DNA from: Bacteroidota bacterium
GTDB taxonomy: Bacteria > Bacteroidota > Bacteroidia > Chitinophagales > Chitinophagaceae
Length of the DNA: 50,095 nt
Assembly: GCA_013285855.1 (NCBI GenBank)
Contig: JABDGW010000016.1
Span: 1 to 50,095 of the forward strand
Reading direction: 5' to 3'
Shown here: positions 1 to 7,907 of the stretch, piece by piece
Numbering within the stretch: position 1 is the stretch's first letter
Layout of the letters: each line of letters begins with the position of its first letter
Notes under the pieces: model-generated
Database searches by the model: none
What the model saw: the letters and a program-made list of their open reading frames with translations, nothing else
Told to the model about the DNA's origin: nothing
Translations under genes and position numbers: made by a program

Positions 1-603
1 GTTCGCTAATTTCATGGGTGGTTTCATCATAAAACTATCTATGTTCTCCCGGGTAACACCTTTTATATATTTAAAGTAGAATATCTGGTTATTCAGGTGT
101 ATAATTTCATTTAGTGCGATGTTTTTAAAATAATCTCCCTGCGATTCAATATCTTCTGCTCCTTCAATATATTTGGTAATTTCATCGGCAGATATTTTAT
201 TCGGTATTAACCTCATGCCTCCAGAATTTTTTAATTGAGAAACGGTTCTTTTGGTTAATACCACATTCGCTTCATTCATTGTGTACTGCAACATCAGCAT
301 ATACATTCTTTTAATAGTGCTGTCGCTGTAAGGTGGGTTATCAAATAACGACGATAAACTATCTAACGCTAATTGTTGTTTTGCAGTGAATTCAACGGTT
401 TGATTAATTTTTGTGGAGTCGGCTATAATATCTTCTATCATAGACCGTACATATTGGTTTCCTTTTTCTTTTTCCAGTTTATGCTCTAAAAGGTTCTGTG
501 CTAAAAAGCCAAAGAAAACAGCAAAAAAAAGCATTACAAATTCCCAAACATAAGCCTTCCATCCTTTCTTTTTTTCCTGGTGTGCATGATGATGTGCTTC
601 CAT
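1..603 (-). CDS. Single-pass membrane protein, 3' end beyond window edge
   Basis: The open frame starts at an ATG at 601-603 and runs to base 1 without a stop, so about 201 N-terminal residues are visible and the C-terminus is missing. The protein begins with a His-rich hydrophilic stretch (MEAHHHAHQEKKKGW). One strong membrane segment follows at about residues 18-36 (WEFVMLFFAVFFGFLAQ), then a charged, probably helical region (EHKLEKEKGNQYVRSMIEDI). This layout of cytoplasmic tail, one membrane helix and long helical periplasmic part resembles DUF6090-type Bacteroidota membrane proteins, but I cannot assign the family firmly. No function is known. The reading frame itself is certain; identity is low confidence. 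Confidence 0.75.
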   Translation of the reverse strand, partial: MEAHHHAHQEKKKGWKAYVWEFVMLFFAVFFGFLAQNLLEHKLEKEKGNQYVRSMIEDIIADSTKINQTVEFTAKQQLALDSLSSLFDNPPYSDSTIKRMYMLMLQYTMNEANVVLTKRTVSQLKNSGGMRLIPNKISADEITKYIEGAEDIESQGDYFKNIALNEIIHLNNQIFYFKYIKGVTRENIDSFMMKPPMKLAN

Positions 604-723
604 ATTTTTAATTTCGTGGCTGGGACTATTTACTTCCCTTAAATTTTTAAAATGCGTATTTGCCGGAGGTGGCTAAAGATATATCATCTGCATTACCTGG
701 CATATATATTAATAGGCAGCACA

Positions 724-797
724 ATATAATTTATCATCAGGTTCCCGCCTTTGCGGGAATGACGGCGAAGAGGTTTATTGATTTTAAATGATTAATA
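724..797. repeat. Dispersed intergenic repeat, copy A, with TTCCCGC hairpin
   Basis: This stretch matches 2058-2131 base for base apart from about five substitutions. Its core is an inverted repeat, TTCCCGC (742-748) and GCGGGAA (753-759), with a 4-base loop. A hairpin of the same core occurs at 21370-21387. The copy sits in the intergenic gap 604-832, which otherwise holds nothing I recognise. Confidence 0.8.
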
Positions 798-832
798 AAC
801 TAAAGAGTAATACACAACCACCTGCCCGTAGG

Positions 833-1285
833 TTATTTTTCTACATTTGATTGTTTAAGATGCCAACCTCCAAATGGTTTTACTGTTGCACAATTGGGTC
901 CTCCATCTTTGCCAGTTCCGGGAACACTGGTTTGCAGTATTGCATTGCCGGATAACGAATCAATATTATTCCAGGTGATTCCTGTTAAAGGGATTTTAAG
1001 CCGTCTCGACCAAATTGTACCGGGTTGACCAGCATATGTTCCAATGTCAATATACACAAACTTATTATTTGCAGCACCCTGAACAAAGCTGCCTGAAAAT
1101 GTTGGGTATTCGTCTTTTGATCTATCGCCTTTTACTTTAATGGTAAACGTAAAAGATAAATCGGTTGATGCAGCAATTTGCTTTTGAACTGTTTCGTACT
1201 TGTTACCGGATCCTTTTTGCAAACCAAAAACAACTTCCGGAGTGGGCTTAATAAGAATGATTTGAAGCGTTATTTCAGATTCCAT
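833..1285 (-). CDS. DUF5990 family protein
   Basis: This 150-residue soluble protein matches what I know of DUF5990, a small β-rich family of unknown function common in Bacteroidota. Visible hallmarks are an early hydrophobic strand followed by VFGLQKGSGNKYETVQKQ, then FTFTIKVKG, GSFVQGAANNKFVYIDIGTY, WSRRLKIPLTGI, and the C-terminal VPGTGKDGGPNCATVKPF followed by GGWHL. No signal peptide or membrane segment is visible, so it is probably cytoplasmic. It starts at the ATG at 1283-1285 and has the usual family length. It is flanked on both sides by copies of the dispersed repeat, about 35 bases away on one side and about 770 on the other, and is not obviously in an operon. Its function is unknown. 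Confidence 0.85.
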   Translation of the reverse strand: MESEITLQIILIKPTPEVVFGLQKGSGNKYETVQKQIAASTDLSFTFTIKVKGDRSKDEYPTFSGSFVQGAANNKFVYIDIGTYAGQPGTIWSRRLKIPLTGITWNNIDSLSGNAILQTSVPGTGKDGGPNCATVKPFGGWHLKQSNVEK

Positions 1286-1374
1286 GCATTTTATTCAGTC
1301 AATAATGTTTAATGAGTTTTCAATGATTCATTTAAATGTCAGCCAGTTTTTGCCAAACCACATGTTGGCAGAAG

Positions 1375-1944
1375 TTATTCCATCTTTATGTCTTTCGGAA
1401 CCTGAAATTCGTCCTCTTTGATAATATAATTTTCGTCAATTGAAGTTGCATATTCATAAATACCATCCATTGGAAATTCTTTCTTTAAAACAATCCCATT
1501 CCAATACCAAAGTTTTATACCATCAAAGTCCATAACATCGCAGGTTTTATTTAAAAATGTATCTGTTTTAATTTTCTTCATTAGGTCGTTTATAAACGAT
1601 GATGAATTAAAATCAGATGTCACCTTTCTGTTTCCGGTCATGGAATCTAAATCTACATAAAAAATAGAGTCATTTTTATGAATGGAAAGTTGATGATAAA
1701 CTATTCTGTTACCAAAAACCTCTTTAGGAAATTCTGATGTAGCAGAAGTGTCGCGATAAGTAACACTAAGTTGTTTTTCAATTTTTCCTGAATCATTAAA
1801 GATTAAAGTCTTTATCCCTTTTACAAAGTTGCCACCTGCAAAAACAAAATCTATTTTACAAGAATTTATTTTATACGGAGCTTGTGAATATCCAATTGAA
1901 ATCTGTCCGATAAATGCAATGAGAATAGTTAAGAATTGTCGCAT
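1375..1944 (-). CDS. Exported protein of unknown function
   Basis: This 189-residue protein starts at the ATG at 1942-1944. A signal peptide is clear: a short basic start (MRQ), a hydrophobic core (FLTILIAFIGQISIGY) and an SQA cleavage region near residue 21. The mature part is β-rich with many aromatic and Ser/Thr residues, as in other small periplasmic proteins of Bacteroidota. I recognise no domain; the general pattern (export signal, then a structure resembling GLPGLI-type proteins) is suggestive only. It stands alone, 89 bases downstream of the DUF5990 gene in the direction of transcription order, with a repeat-containing gap on its 5' side. Confidence 0.7.
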   Translation of the reverse strand: MRQFLTILIAFIGQISIGYSQAPYKINSCKIDFVFAGGNFVKGIKTLIFNDSGKIEKQLSVTYRDTSATSEFPKEVFGNRIVYHQLSIHKNDSIFYVDLDSMTGNRKVTSDFNSSSFINDLMKKIKTDTFLNKTCDVMDFDGIKLWYWNGIVLKKEFPMDGIYEYATSIDENYIIKEDEFQVPKDIKME

Positions 1945-2057
1945 AAGATAATTACTGTTAACACAAATATATACGCAGGTTTAGTAGCGTCAAATACTTT
2001 AGCAATAAACCGTTTCTACATAATTACAAAATGTTGTTTGCAATTATACAATCATCC

Positions 2058-2131
2058 ATATAATTTATCATCAGGTTCCCGCCTTCGCGGGAATGAAGGC
2101 GGAGAGGCTTATTGATTTTAAATTATTAATA
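2058..2131. repeat. Dispersed intergenic repeat, copy B, with TTCCCGC hairpin
   Basis: This is the second copy of the 74-bp element at 724-797, in the same orientation. Hairpin arms are TTCCCGC (2076-2082) and GCGGGAA (2087-2093). It ends about 28 bases before the start of the GNAT gene, so it may lie in that gene's promoter region or leader. Confidence 0.8.
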
Positions 2132-2159
2132 GCTTTATTATTTAATTGATGAAAAGTAA

Positions 2160-2600
2160 ATGATTTTAAGAAAGGCAATAGTTGAAGATATTCCGCAAAT
2201 ACAGTTGGTAAGAAACATGGTTAAAGAAAATATGCTGAGTGATCCTGCTTTGGTAACGGATAAAGATTGCGAAGAATATTTAACTAAAAGAGGCAAAGGC
2301 TGGGTGTGTGAAATTGATAAAAGGATAGTTGGTTTTTCTATTGCTGATTTGAAAGATAAAAACATCTGGGCTTTATTTGTGCATCCTGAATTTGAAAAAA
2401 AAGGTATTGGCAAAAAATTACATGATATAATGTTGCAGTGGTATTTTGATAAAACAAAAGAAACAGTTTGGTTAAGTACGGCGCCGCATACAAGAGCAGA
2501 AAAATTTTATCGCAGGGCGGGTTGGAAAGAAGCTGGAACGCATGGAAAAGGGGAAATAAAATTTGGAATGAATTATATTGACTGGAAAAATAAATTGTAG
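2160..2600 (+). CDS. GNAT family N-acetyltransferase
   Basis: This 146-residue protein has the GNAT fold pattern: an N-terminal β-strand and helix pair (MILRKAIVEDIPQIQLV), a central strand (RIVGFSIADL), and motif A, the acetyl-CoA binding segment (IWALFVHPEFEKKGIGKKL, about residues 78-96). The sequence KKGIGK there corresponds to the pyrophosphate-binding Q/RxxGxG/A loop. Near the C-terminus RAEKFYRRAGW matches motif B of the family (xxAxxFYxxxGF). Family knowledge says it transfers an acetyl group from acetyl-CoA to an amine; the substrate cannot be told from sequence. The gene is followed after 3 bases by the dipeptidase gene, so the two are probably cotranscribed. Confidence 0.9.
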   Translation: MILRKAIVEDIPQIQLVRNMVKENMLSDPALVTDKDCEEYLTKRGKGWVCEIDKRIVGFSIADLKDKNIWALFVHPEFEKKGIGKKLHDIMLQWYFDKTKETVWLSTAPHTRAEKFYRRAGWKEAGTHGKGEIKFGMNYIDWKNKL

Positions 2601-2603
2601 TAA

Positions 2604-3254
2604 ATGAAATTATTGAGTATTGTTTGTATAGCTTTTATTTCAATCTCCTTACTCAGCTGTAAAGCAAAACCGCCGCAGGAAACGGGAGAATTCAGACAGA
2701 CTGATTTAGTTGAATTGATAAAACTCGATACATCTATTCATTTGGATATTCGTTATGCCACCAGTAACAATTTTACAGGTACGCCGGTATATAAAGAAGC
2801 AAGAGCTTTTCTGCAAAGGCCTGCTGCAGAAGCGCTGGTTAACGTAAGCGCATCTTTGAAACCATTAGGTTATGGCCTGGTTGTATTTGACGGTTACAGG
2901 CCATGGAGCGTTACTAATTTGTTTTGGAAAGTAACGCCTGATGATAAGAAGCAATTTGTTGCAGATCCTGCAAAGGGTTCAAAACATAACCGTGGTTGTG
3001 CTGTTGACCTGAGTTTGTATGATCTTACAACAGGAAAAGAAATTGAGATGACCGGCAACTATGATGAAATGACGGAACGCTCTTATCCAAACTATACCGG
3101 CGGAACAGAGGAGCAAAGAAAAATGAGAGACCTGTTGCGTTCAAAAATGGAAGCGCAGGGGTTTACTGTATATGAATATGAATGGTGGCATTTTGATTAT
3201 AAAGACTGGAAAATGTATCGTATTACGAATGAACCTTTTTCAAAAATTCATTAA
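2604..3254 (+). CDS. D-alanyl-D-alanine dipeptidase (VanX/DdpX family, M15D) lipoprotein
   Basis: This zinc dipeptidase should cleave D-Ala-D-Ala, probably released during peptidoglycan turnover. The start is a lipoprotein signal (hydrophobic core, then LLSC with Cys19), so it is probably anchored in the envelope. The VanX-type active site is complete: Arg99 in DGYRP, zinc ligands His128 and Asp135 in SKHNRGCAVD, catalytic Glu193 and zinc ligand His196 in EYEWWHFDY. It follows the GNAT gene by 3 bases and overlaps the convergent coaE by 4 bases at the stop codons. There is no vanH, vanA or vanRS neighbour, so a recycling role is more likely than glycopeptide resistance. Confidence 0.93.
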   Translation: MKLLSIVCIAFISISLLSCKAKPPQETGEFRQTDLVELIKLDTSIHLDIRYATSNNFTGTPVYKEARAFLQRPAAEALVNVSASLKPLGYGLVVFDGYRPWSVTNLFWKVTPDDKKQFVADPAKGSKHNRGCAVDLSLYDLTTGKEIEMTGNYDEMTERSYPNYTGGTEEQRKMRDLLRSKMEAQGFTVYEYEWWHFDYKDWKMYRITNEPFSKIH

Positions 3255-3844
3255 TGCTGTTGCGCCATACTTAAAAACTTTTCATGCAACGATAAAACCT
3301 GCGGCAATACTGCCTGCTGCTCATCATTTACAATAACAAAATCACACAGCTTCATTTTTATTGTTTCATCCACCTGGTTATTCATTCTTGATAACACTTG
3401 TTCACGGCTTGTATTATCACGATGCATTACTCTTTGCAAACGCAGAGCCTGTGGTGCATATACACCAATTACATAATCAAGATGCGCTGCAGCGCCGGCT
3501 TCAAACATTAAAGCAGCTTCTTTAATTACATAAGCAGTTTTTTGTGCTTTCATCCATTTATCAGCCGCAGCAATTGTTACGGGATGAACCAATGCATTCA
3601 GTTGTTGTAATTTATATTCATTATTAAAAACAATACCGGCTATATATTTCCTGTTGAGTGAATTTTCTTTGTAGGCTTCATCGCCAAATAGGTTGATGAT
3701 GTTTTGCTTTAAATCTTCATCTTCATTCATGATTGTTTTGGCAATATCATCTGCATAAAATACAGGAATGCCCAGCACAGAAAAAATTTGTGATACAGTT
3801 GTTTTGCCACTTCCCATTCCGCCGGTGAGCCCGATTTTAAGCAT
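3251..3844 (-). CDS. coaE: Dephospho-CoA kinase
   Basis: CoaE catalyses the last step of coenzyme A synthesis, ATP-dependent phosphorylation of the 3'-hydroxyl of dephospho-CoA, in the cytoplasm. The 197-residue length is normal. The N-terminal P-loop is plain (GLTGGMGSGKTT, residues 5-16), followed by the conserved YADDIAK region and the CoA-domain segment ALMFEAGAAAHLDYVIGVYA, then the LID-like region around RVMHRDNTSREQVLSRMNNQ. The start at 3842-3844 gives the canonical short N-terminus. It lies downstream of yajC, with a terminator-like hairpin between them. The stop codon overlaps that of the convergent dipeptidase gene. Confidence 0.96.
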   Translation of the reverse strand: MLKIGLTGGMGSGKTTVSQIFSVLGIPVFYADDIAKTIMNEDEDLKQNIINLFGDEAYKENSLNRKYIAGIVFNNEYKLQQLNALVHPVTIAAADKWMKAQKTAYVIKEAALMFEAGAAAHLDYVIGVYAPQALRLQRVMHRDNTSREQVLSRMNNQVDETIKMKLCDFVIVNDEQQAVLPQVLSLHEKFLSMAQQH

Positions 3845-3863
3845 ATAGTTTTTAATAAAATAA

Positions 3864-3894
3864 AAATCCGAAACCTTTTCCAGATTTCGGATTT
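3864..3894 (-). terminator. Intrinsic terminator downstream of yajC
   Basis: A perfect 10-bp stem is formed by AAATCCGAAA (3864-3873) and TTTCGGATTT (3885-3894), with an 11-base loop. Read on the minus strand it is followed by a T-rich run. It lies between the yajC stop and the coaE start, so it probably ends or attenuates the nusB–DUF1573–yajC transcript. Confidence 0.7.
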
Positions 3895-3911
3895 CAGTTT
3901 CTCATTTCGGA

Positions 3912-4262
3912 CTACTTTTTTTCCACTTCAACACTCGATGCTTTGTGCAGTTGTGTTGTCCATTCCATGCTTATTGCAGATTTTTCAATCTTCATATAAC
4001 TGCCCGGATTGGTTTCAAGCTGAAGCGTGTTATCTTCATTTACTTTGTTAATAGTACCATGAATGCCTGCAATTGTTACGATCTTCTCTCCTTTTTGCAG
4101 GTTCTCTATAAACTTTTTTTGATCTTTTGCTTTTTTAGCCTGCGGACGAATCATAAATAACCAGAACACCAGTATAATAGCGCCCATCATTATTAAAGAA
4201 AAACTTGAGTTTGGCTGACCACCAGGTGAAGCCATTAAAAAACCAGAAAGCATTTGTGTCAT
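3912..4262 (-). CDS. yajC: Preprotein translocase accessory subunit YajC
   Basis: YajC is a small inner-membrane partner of SecDF in the Sec translocon. The 116-residue protein has one membrane helix at about residues 21-40 (FSLIMMGAIILVFWLFMI), directly followed by the family signature RPQAKKAKDQKKF. A cytoplasmic domain follows with the typical LQKGEKIVTIAGIHGTI and EKSAIS segments. Its start is the ATG at 4260-4262. It is 30 bases downstream of the DUF1573 gene, in the nusB–DUF1573–yajC–coaE order common in Bacteroidota, and is followed by a terminator-like hairpin. Confidence 0.95.
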   Translation of the reverse strand: MTQMLSGFLMASPGGQPNSSFSLIMMGAIILVFWLFMIRPQAKKAKDQKKFIENLQKGEKIVTIAGIHGTINKVNEDNTLQLETNPGSYMKIEKSAISMEWTTQLHKASSVEVEKK

Positions 4263-4292
4263 TGTTCAATTATTGTTTAATAAAAAAATTAA

Positions 4293-4745
4293 TTATTTTT
4301 TTGGAGTTGATGCAGAATCTGCCGGCAATATAGTTCCTGAAAAACTCAGGTGCGTTGAAGGATCGCTGCTGTTTACACGAACAAAAACCGTTTTATGCAC
4401 TTCTCCAGGATGGCTTTTTTTAGTATCAAACTGTGCTTCAATTTTTCCCTGTTCTCCGGGTGCAATAGCAGCTTTTGAATAATCAACAAGCGTGCAGCCA
4501 CAGCTTGGCTTCACATCATATAAATACAATGCTTTGCTGCCTGTATTTGTACAGGCGAAAGTTATATTTACGATCTCTCCCATTTTTTTTGTACCAAAAT
4601 TAATCGCAGTATCCTGCCATTTAATTGTAGTATACTTTGAAGTATCCTGCATGATAGCTTCAACATCCTGGGGTGATTTTTCTGCTGTATTGCATGACAT
4701 TGCAATTAAGCCGCACAACGTAATAAATGATAGAATCTGTTTCAT
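4293..4745 (-). CDS. DUF1573 domain lipoprotein
   Basis: This 150-residue protein starts with a lipoprotein signal (MKQILSFITLCGLIAMSC, lipid Cys18) and carries one DUF1573 domain. Visible hallmarks are INFGTKKMGEIVNITFACTN, the cysteine segment VKPSCGCT, and GEQGKIEAQFDTKK followed by HPGEVHKTVFV. DUF1573 is an immunoglobulin-like β-sandwich widespread in Bacteroidota; its function is unknown, although the paired cysteines (SCGCT) are strongly conserved. The gene sits between nusB (24 bases upstream) and yajC (30 bases downstream), a conserved placement that suggests cotranscription but not a shared mechanism. Localisation to the envelope is inferred from the lipobox. Confidence 0.9.
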   Translation of the reverse strand: MKQILSFITLCGLIAMSCNTAEKSPQDVEAIMQDTSKYTTIKWQDTAINFGTKKMGEIVNITFACTNTGSKALYLYDVKPSCGCTLVDYSKAAIAPGEQGKIEAQFDTKKSHPGEVHKTVFVRVNSSDPSTHLSFSGTILPADSASTPKK

Positions 4746-4769
4746 AATAAAAAAGTAAATGTACTTGTT

Positions 4770-5705
4770 TTATGAATTTGCTTTTTTTGATTTAAATTCT
4801 GTTTTATAAATTTTGTTATCCGCTAAAAGATCTTTGTGAATGCCATCCAGAATTCCGTTTACAAAATGCCCGCTCTGCGCAGTGCTGTAATCTTTTGCAA
4901 GATCAATATATTCATTAATGCTTACTTTGGGCGGAATAGTTGCAAAGTATAAAAATTCGCAAACACCCATCTGCATTAATATCATATCAAGCACTGCAAT
5001 GCGTTCCGGGTCCCAGTTTTTTAGGCGTGCCTTTATCAACGTTAGTACATATTCTTTTTTGTTGAGCACAGTTTGTAAAAGCTCTTTTGCAAAATTATTT
5101 TTTTCAGCATCAGGCATTTGCTGCAGGTTTAATACAGATGGTTTCTGTAAAAAATTCATCATTAAAATAACAAGCATTTCTGCATCATCATCCCAGTTTG
5201 TAAAATTCTCTTCAATGTGTGCAACAAAATTTTCATCAGGCAACATCAGTTCAGAAAAAATAAAGGCCATTATATCTTTTTCTGTTTTTACATCGCGGCT
5301 TTGCTGCTGAATATATTGTTTATATACTTCGGTTAAAACTAATTCCTGGTAAGTTTTTTTAACCAGTGCGCCTGTATTTTCAAAATTGAATTTATATTTT
5401 GTAATTGCCTGCCTGTATGAAGGGTTCTCAATTATCTTCCAGAGAAGCATATTTCCAGTAAGCCTTGTATTTATATTTTTATCTTCTGCTGTAGCAAGAT
5501 GTTTTGCTGCTTTTATGTTGGCATCTTTTTCTGCGTAGCGGGCCACTTCTGTGATAAAATATATCAGGTAAGTAAAAAGACGGGGAGTTTGGTCAAGGCG
5601 GTTTTCAAGAATTTTAATCGCATCAACATCTGCGGTGGTTTCGCCGCTTTCAATTTGATATAATACCTGCATTACTTTTACCCTGATATTTCTTCGCGTT
5701 ATCAT
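4770..5705 (-). CDS. nusB: Transcription antitermination factor NusB, long Bacteroidota form
   Basis: NusB binds boxA RNA with NusE (S10) and supports antitermination of rRNA operons. The start TRRNIRVKVMQVLYQ is the standard NusB N-terminus. The C-terminal half carries the helical RNA-binding domain (WDPERIAVLDMILMQMGVCE, then VSINEYIDLAKDYSTAQSG and FVNGILDGI). At about 311 residues it is about twice the length of E. coli NusB; the extra N-terminal and middle helical region is usual in Bacteroidota. I chose the ATG at 5703-5705; a TTG nine bases upstream is also in frame but gives no added family match. It is the first gene of the nusB–DUF1573–yajC group. Confidence 0.93.
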   Translation of the reverse strand: MITRRNIRVKVMQVLYQIESGETTADVDAIKILENRLDQTPRLFTYLIYFITEVARYAEKDANIKAAKHLATAEDKNINTRLTGNMLLWKIIENPSYRQAITKYKFNFENTGALVKKTYQELVLTEVYKQYIQQQSRDVKTEKDIMAFIFSELMLPDENFVAHIEENFTNWDDDAEMLVILMMNFLQKPSVLNLQQMPDAEKNNFAKELLQTVLNKKEYVLTLIKARLKNWDPERIAVLDMILMQMGVCEFLYFATIPPKVSINEYIDLAKDYSTAQSGHFVNGILDGIHKDLLADNKIYKTEFKSKKANS

Positions 5706-5825
5706 CCTTTCCAAGAGCTTTATTAGGCGCGAAGATAAATTTCAAATGGCAATTGCGCGATACAATTTATTAAGTGAAATTGTTAATTCAACTAACAGGT
5801 TTTGATAAATTATGCTTATAGAGGC

Positions 5826-7055
5826 TTAGGAATTAACCAGGCTTGCTTTTTTAGATTTTGATTCTTTAGCAGCTTTTGTCCTGCGTTTTAATTCGCTTTT
5901 TATCAGTAATAATTCCCGGCTCGTTTGGCCGTTCATACTGCTGTTTTCCTGTGCACGGCGCATGAGGTATGGTATTACATCGCGTATTGGGCCAAAGGGT
6001 AAATATTTACTTACAGAATAACCAGCCTTTGCGAGATTGAAAGTTATATTATCACTCATGCCGTATAACTGCGAGAAATGGATGTGTTCATGATTATGCG
6101 GAATGCCTTTGGCATCAAGCAATTCAGCTGCATGAAGATTGCTGTATTCATTATGCGTGGCAATTACAGTAGCAATGTCTTCAATATTATCTATGCAATA
6201 TTCAACTGCTGAATTAAAATCACCGTCAGTAAAAGATTTATCCTGTTGTATGGGTGATGGATAACCTTTTTGCGCAGCACGTGCTCTTTCTTTTTCCATA
6301 TACGCGCCGCGTACAATTTTTACCCCGAGAATAAAACCTCTTTGCTTTGCAATGTTGTGGTACATTTTTAAGAAGTTCATCCTGTCGTGCCGGTAAAGCT
6401 GTATGGTATTAAACACAATGCAATTTTCACGATTGAAGATTTCCATCATTTCAACAGAAAGGCGGTCAATAGGATCCTGTATCCAGCTTTCTTCTGCATC
6501 AATTAAAACACCTATATTTTTTTCGGCTGCTTTTTCGCAGATATCATACATGCGTTCGCGAACCCTGTCCCACTCTGCATCTTCTTCTTCATGATCGTGC
6601 ACACCACTGCGTAACCGCGGTGCAGAATTTAATGTTTTTAATAAACCAAATCTTGCTATACCTGTAATTTTTACACTGATGTATGGAATATTTGGCTGTG
6701 TTGCTGCATATTCAATTACACGAATAAATACATCTCTCGCTTTATCAAAATTCTCCTCTCCCTGCTTGGCTTCAACACCATAATCAAGAATAACCTGTAC
6801 ATTATAATCGCCTAATCTTTTGGCAATTTTTGCAGTTTGTTCCAATGTTTCCCCACCAACAAACTGTTTAAAAATTGTTTGCCTTATGGCGCCATGTACC
6901 GGCAAACCTGTTTTCATTAAAAAAGGAGTAAGTCTTACGCCGATAGCAGCAAACCATGAATAATTCATTGTGCCGAAAAGAAAACGACCGGCCTGTAATT
7001 CCTTATTCGTTTTATACGCAAATGCTGTTTGTGTGTTGTTGAACGAAAGACGCAT
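5826..7055 (-). CDS. Proline dehydrogenase
   Basis: This enzyme is the FAD-dependent first step of proline breakdown, oxidising proline to pyrroline-5-carboxylate and passing electrons to the quinone pool. The single PRODH barrel of about 409 residues fits the monofunctional Bacteroidota form with no P5C dehydrogenase fused. Core motifs visible are YISVKITGIARFG, IGVLIDAEESW, FNTIQLYRHDRM, LGVKIVRGAYMEKER, TVIATHNEYS and YLPFGPIRDVIPYLMRRAQEN, the last being the substrate-binding RRxxEN signature. I chose the ATG at 7053-7055 rather than an in-frame TTG 12 bases upstream. It stands alone, with no P5C dehydrogenase in the window. Confidence 0.94.
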   Translation of the reverse strand: MRLSFNNTQTAFAYKTNKELQAGRFLFGTMNYSWFAAIGVRLTPFLMKTGLPVHGAIRQTIFKQFVGGETLEQTAKIAKRLGDYNVQVILDYGVEAKQGEENFDKARDVFIRVIEYAATQPNIPYISVKITGIARFGLLKTLNSAPRLRSGVHDHEEEDAEWDRVRERMYDICEKAAEKNIGVLIDAEESWIQDPIDRLSVEMMEIFNRENCIVFNTIQLYRHDRMNFLKMYHNIAKQRGFILGVKIVRGAYMEKERARAAQKGYPSPIQQDKSFTDGDFNSAVEYCIDNIEDIATVIATHNEYSNLHAAELLDAKGIPHNHEHIHFSQLYGMSDNITFNLAKAGYSVSKYLPFGPIRDVIPYLMRRAQENSSMNGQTSRELLLIKSELKRRTKAAKESKSKKASLVNS

Positions 7056-7142
7056 ATTCAGGTGCAATTCTAACTGCGAATATCGGCAAGTAAATACTAA
7101 GTAAAAAATAATAGCAGTTTTTACTGAAGTTTGTATGACTAT

Positions 7143-7173
7143 AAAAAAGCCGCAAAACTAATTTCTGCGGCTT
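7143..7173 (-). terminator. Intrinsic terminator after the DUF1579 gene
   Basis: A perfect 8-bp stem is formed by AAGCCGCA (7147-7154) and TGCGGCTT (7166-7173), with an 11-base loop. It is followed on the minus strand by a run of T (A tract at 7143-7148). It lies about 40 bases past the stop of the DUF1579 gene. Confidence 0.85.
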
Positions 7174-7212
7174 AATTTTATTTTGATAAATCAAATAGCT
7201 TATTGCCTGTTA

Positions 7213-7791
7213 TTACATTCTTGTAAGTTTAATTTCCATAGTTTCAAATTCTTTTCCGTCCGGGCCCGGAGTATACATTTTTAGCATCTGGTTATTATCA
7301 TCTGTTATAGTAAATACCTGCCTTACAGCAACTTCTTTCCCTGACATGGGATCAACCATTAAGCCGGTAAAGTTTATGGATTTTGATGCATCATCCCAAG
7401 TGCCTTTCATATTCATAGTGCCGGTGCCCATATTATCTACCCATGTATAGTTAAAAACTTTTTCAGCATTATCATAACCCAGCAAGCCCATGCCTTCAAA
7501 CGGCATTCCCATCATATCTCCTTTATTCATTGATTGCTGGTAACGACCACCTAATATCATTGTATTGGTGCAGGTTGCTTTGCTTTTCATCGGCTGGCCT
7601 CCGGGTGTCATCCACCAGGTAACGTCTTCATTCCATTGTCCGTCTGATTTTGCAAGCATTTTATGTACGTCACCAGGCGTCATATAATTCATCCAGGCCT
7701 TTTGGGCATTTTCATCCATTTGTTGTGCAGAAAGGTGAAAACTTAAACCTGTTAAAACAAGAGTGCATAATAGCAAGGTGGTTTTTTTCAT
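7213..7791 (-). CDS. Exported DUF1579 domain protein
   Basis: The open frame continues upstream to 7896, but the signal peptide MKKTTLLLCTLVLTGLSFHLSAQ begins at the ATG at 7789-7791, so I take that start (192 residues). The mature protein carries DUF1579: a Trp-rich opening (DGQWNEDVTWWMTPGG), the ILGGRYQQ segment, GMGLLGYDNAEKVFNYTWVD and GTMNMKGTWDDASKSINFTG. This is a β-barrel-like family of unknown function, probably periplasmic. Met is unusually frequent in the middle (MNKGDMMGMPFEGMG). An intrinsic terminator follows it. It has no close operon partner; the DUF1801 gene upstream ends more than 100 bases before its start. Confidence 0.88.
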   Translation of the reverse strand: MKKTTLLLCTLVLTGLSFHLSAQQMDENAQKAWMNYMTPGDVHKMLAKSDGQWNEDVTWWMTPGGQPMKSKATCTNTMILGGRYQQSMNKGDMMGMPFEGMGLLGYDNAEKVFNYTWVDNMGTGTMNMKGTWDDASKSINFTGLMVDPMSGKEVAVRQVFTITDDNNQMLKMYTPGPDGKEFETMEIKLTRM

Positions 7792-7907
7792 AAAGCGATT
7801 TTTAAGAATTAATAATGATTTAAAGATAACATTTTTAAAATAATTTTTATTCAATTTCGGGTTATGATATTTGTAACTTTTAATTAATTGCCGCAATAAT
7901 ATAGAGC

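Noticed and set aside
724..797. CRISPR array from the direct repeat
   Set aside because: There are only two well-matched copies about 1.3 kb apart, with genes between and no spacers or cas genes.
2604..3254. Glycopeptide-resistance gene vanX
   Set aside because: The active site fits VanX but there is no vanH, vanA, vanR or vanS nearby, and a lipoprotein signal points to cell-wall turnover.
7792..7896. N-terminal extension of the DUF1579 protein
   Set aside because: The added 35 residues precede a complete signal peptide, so the ATG at 7789-7791 is the likely start.
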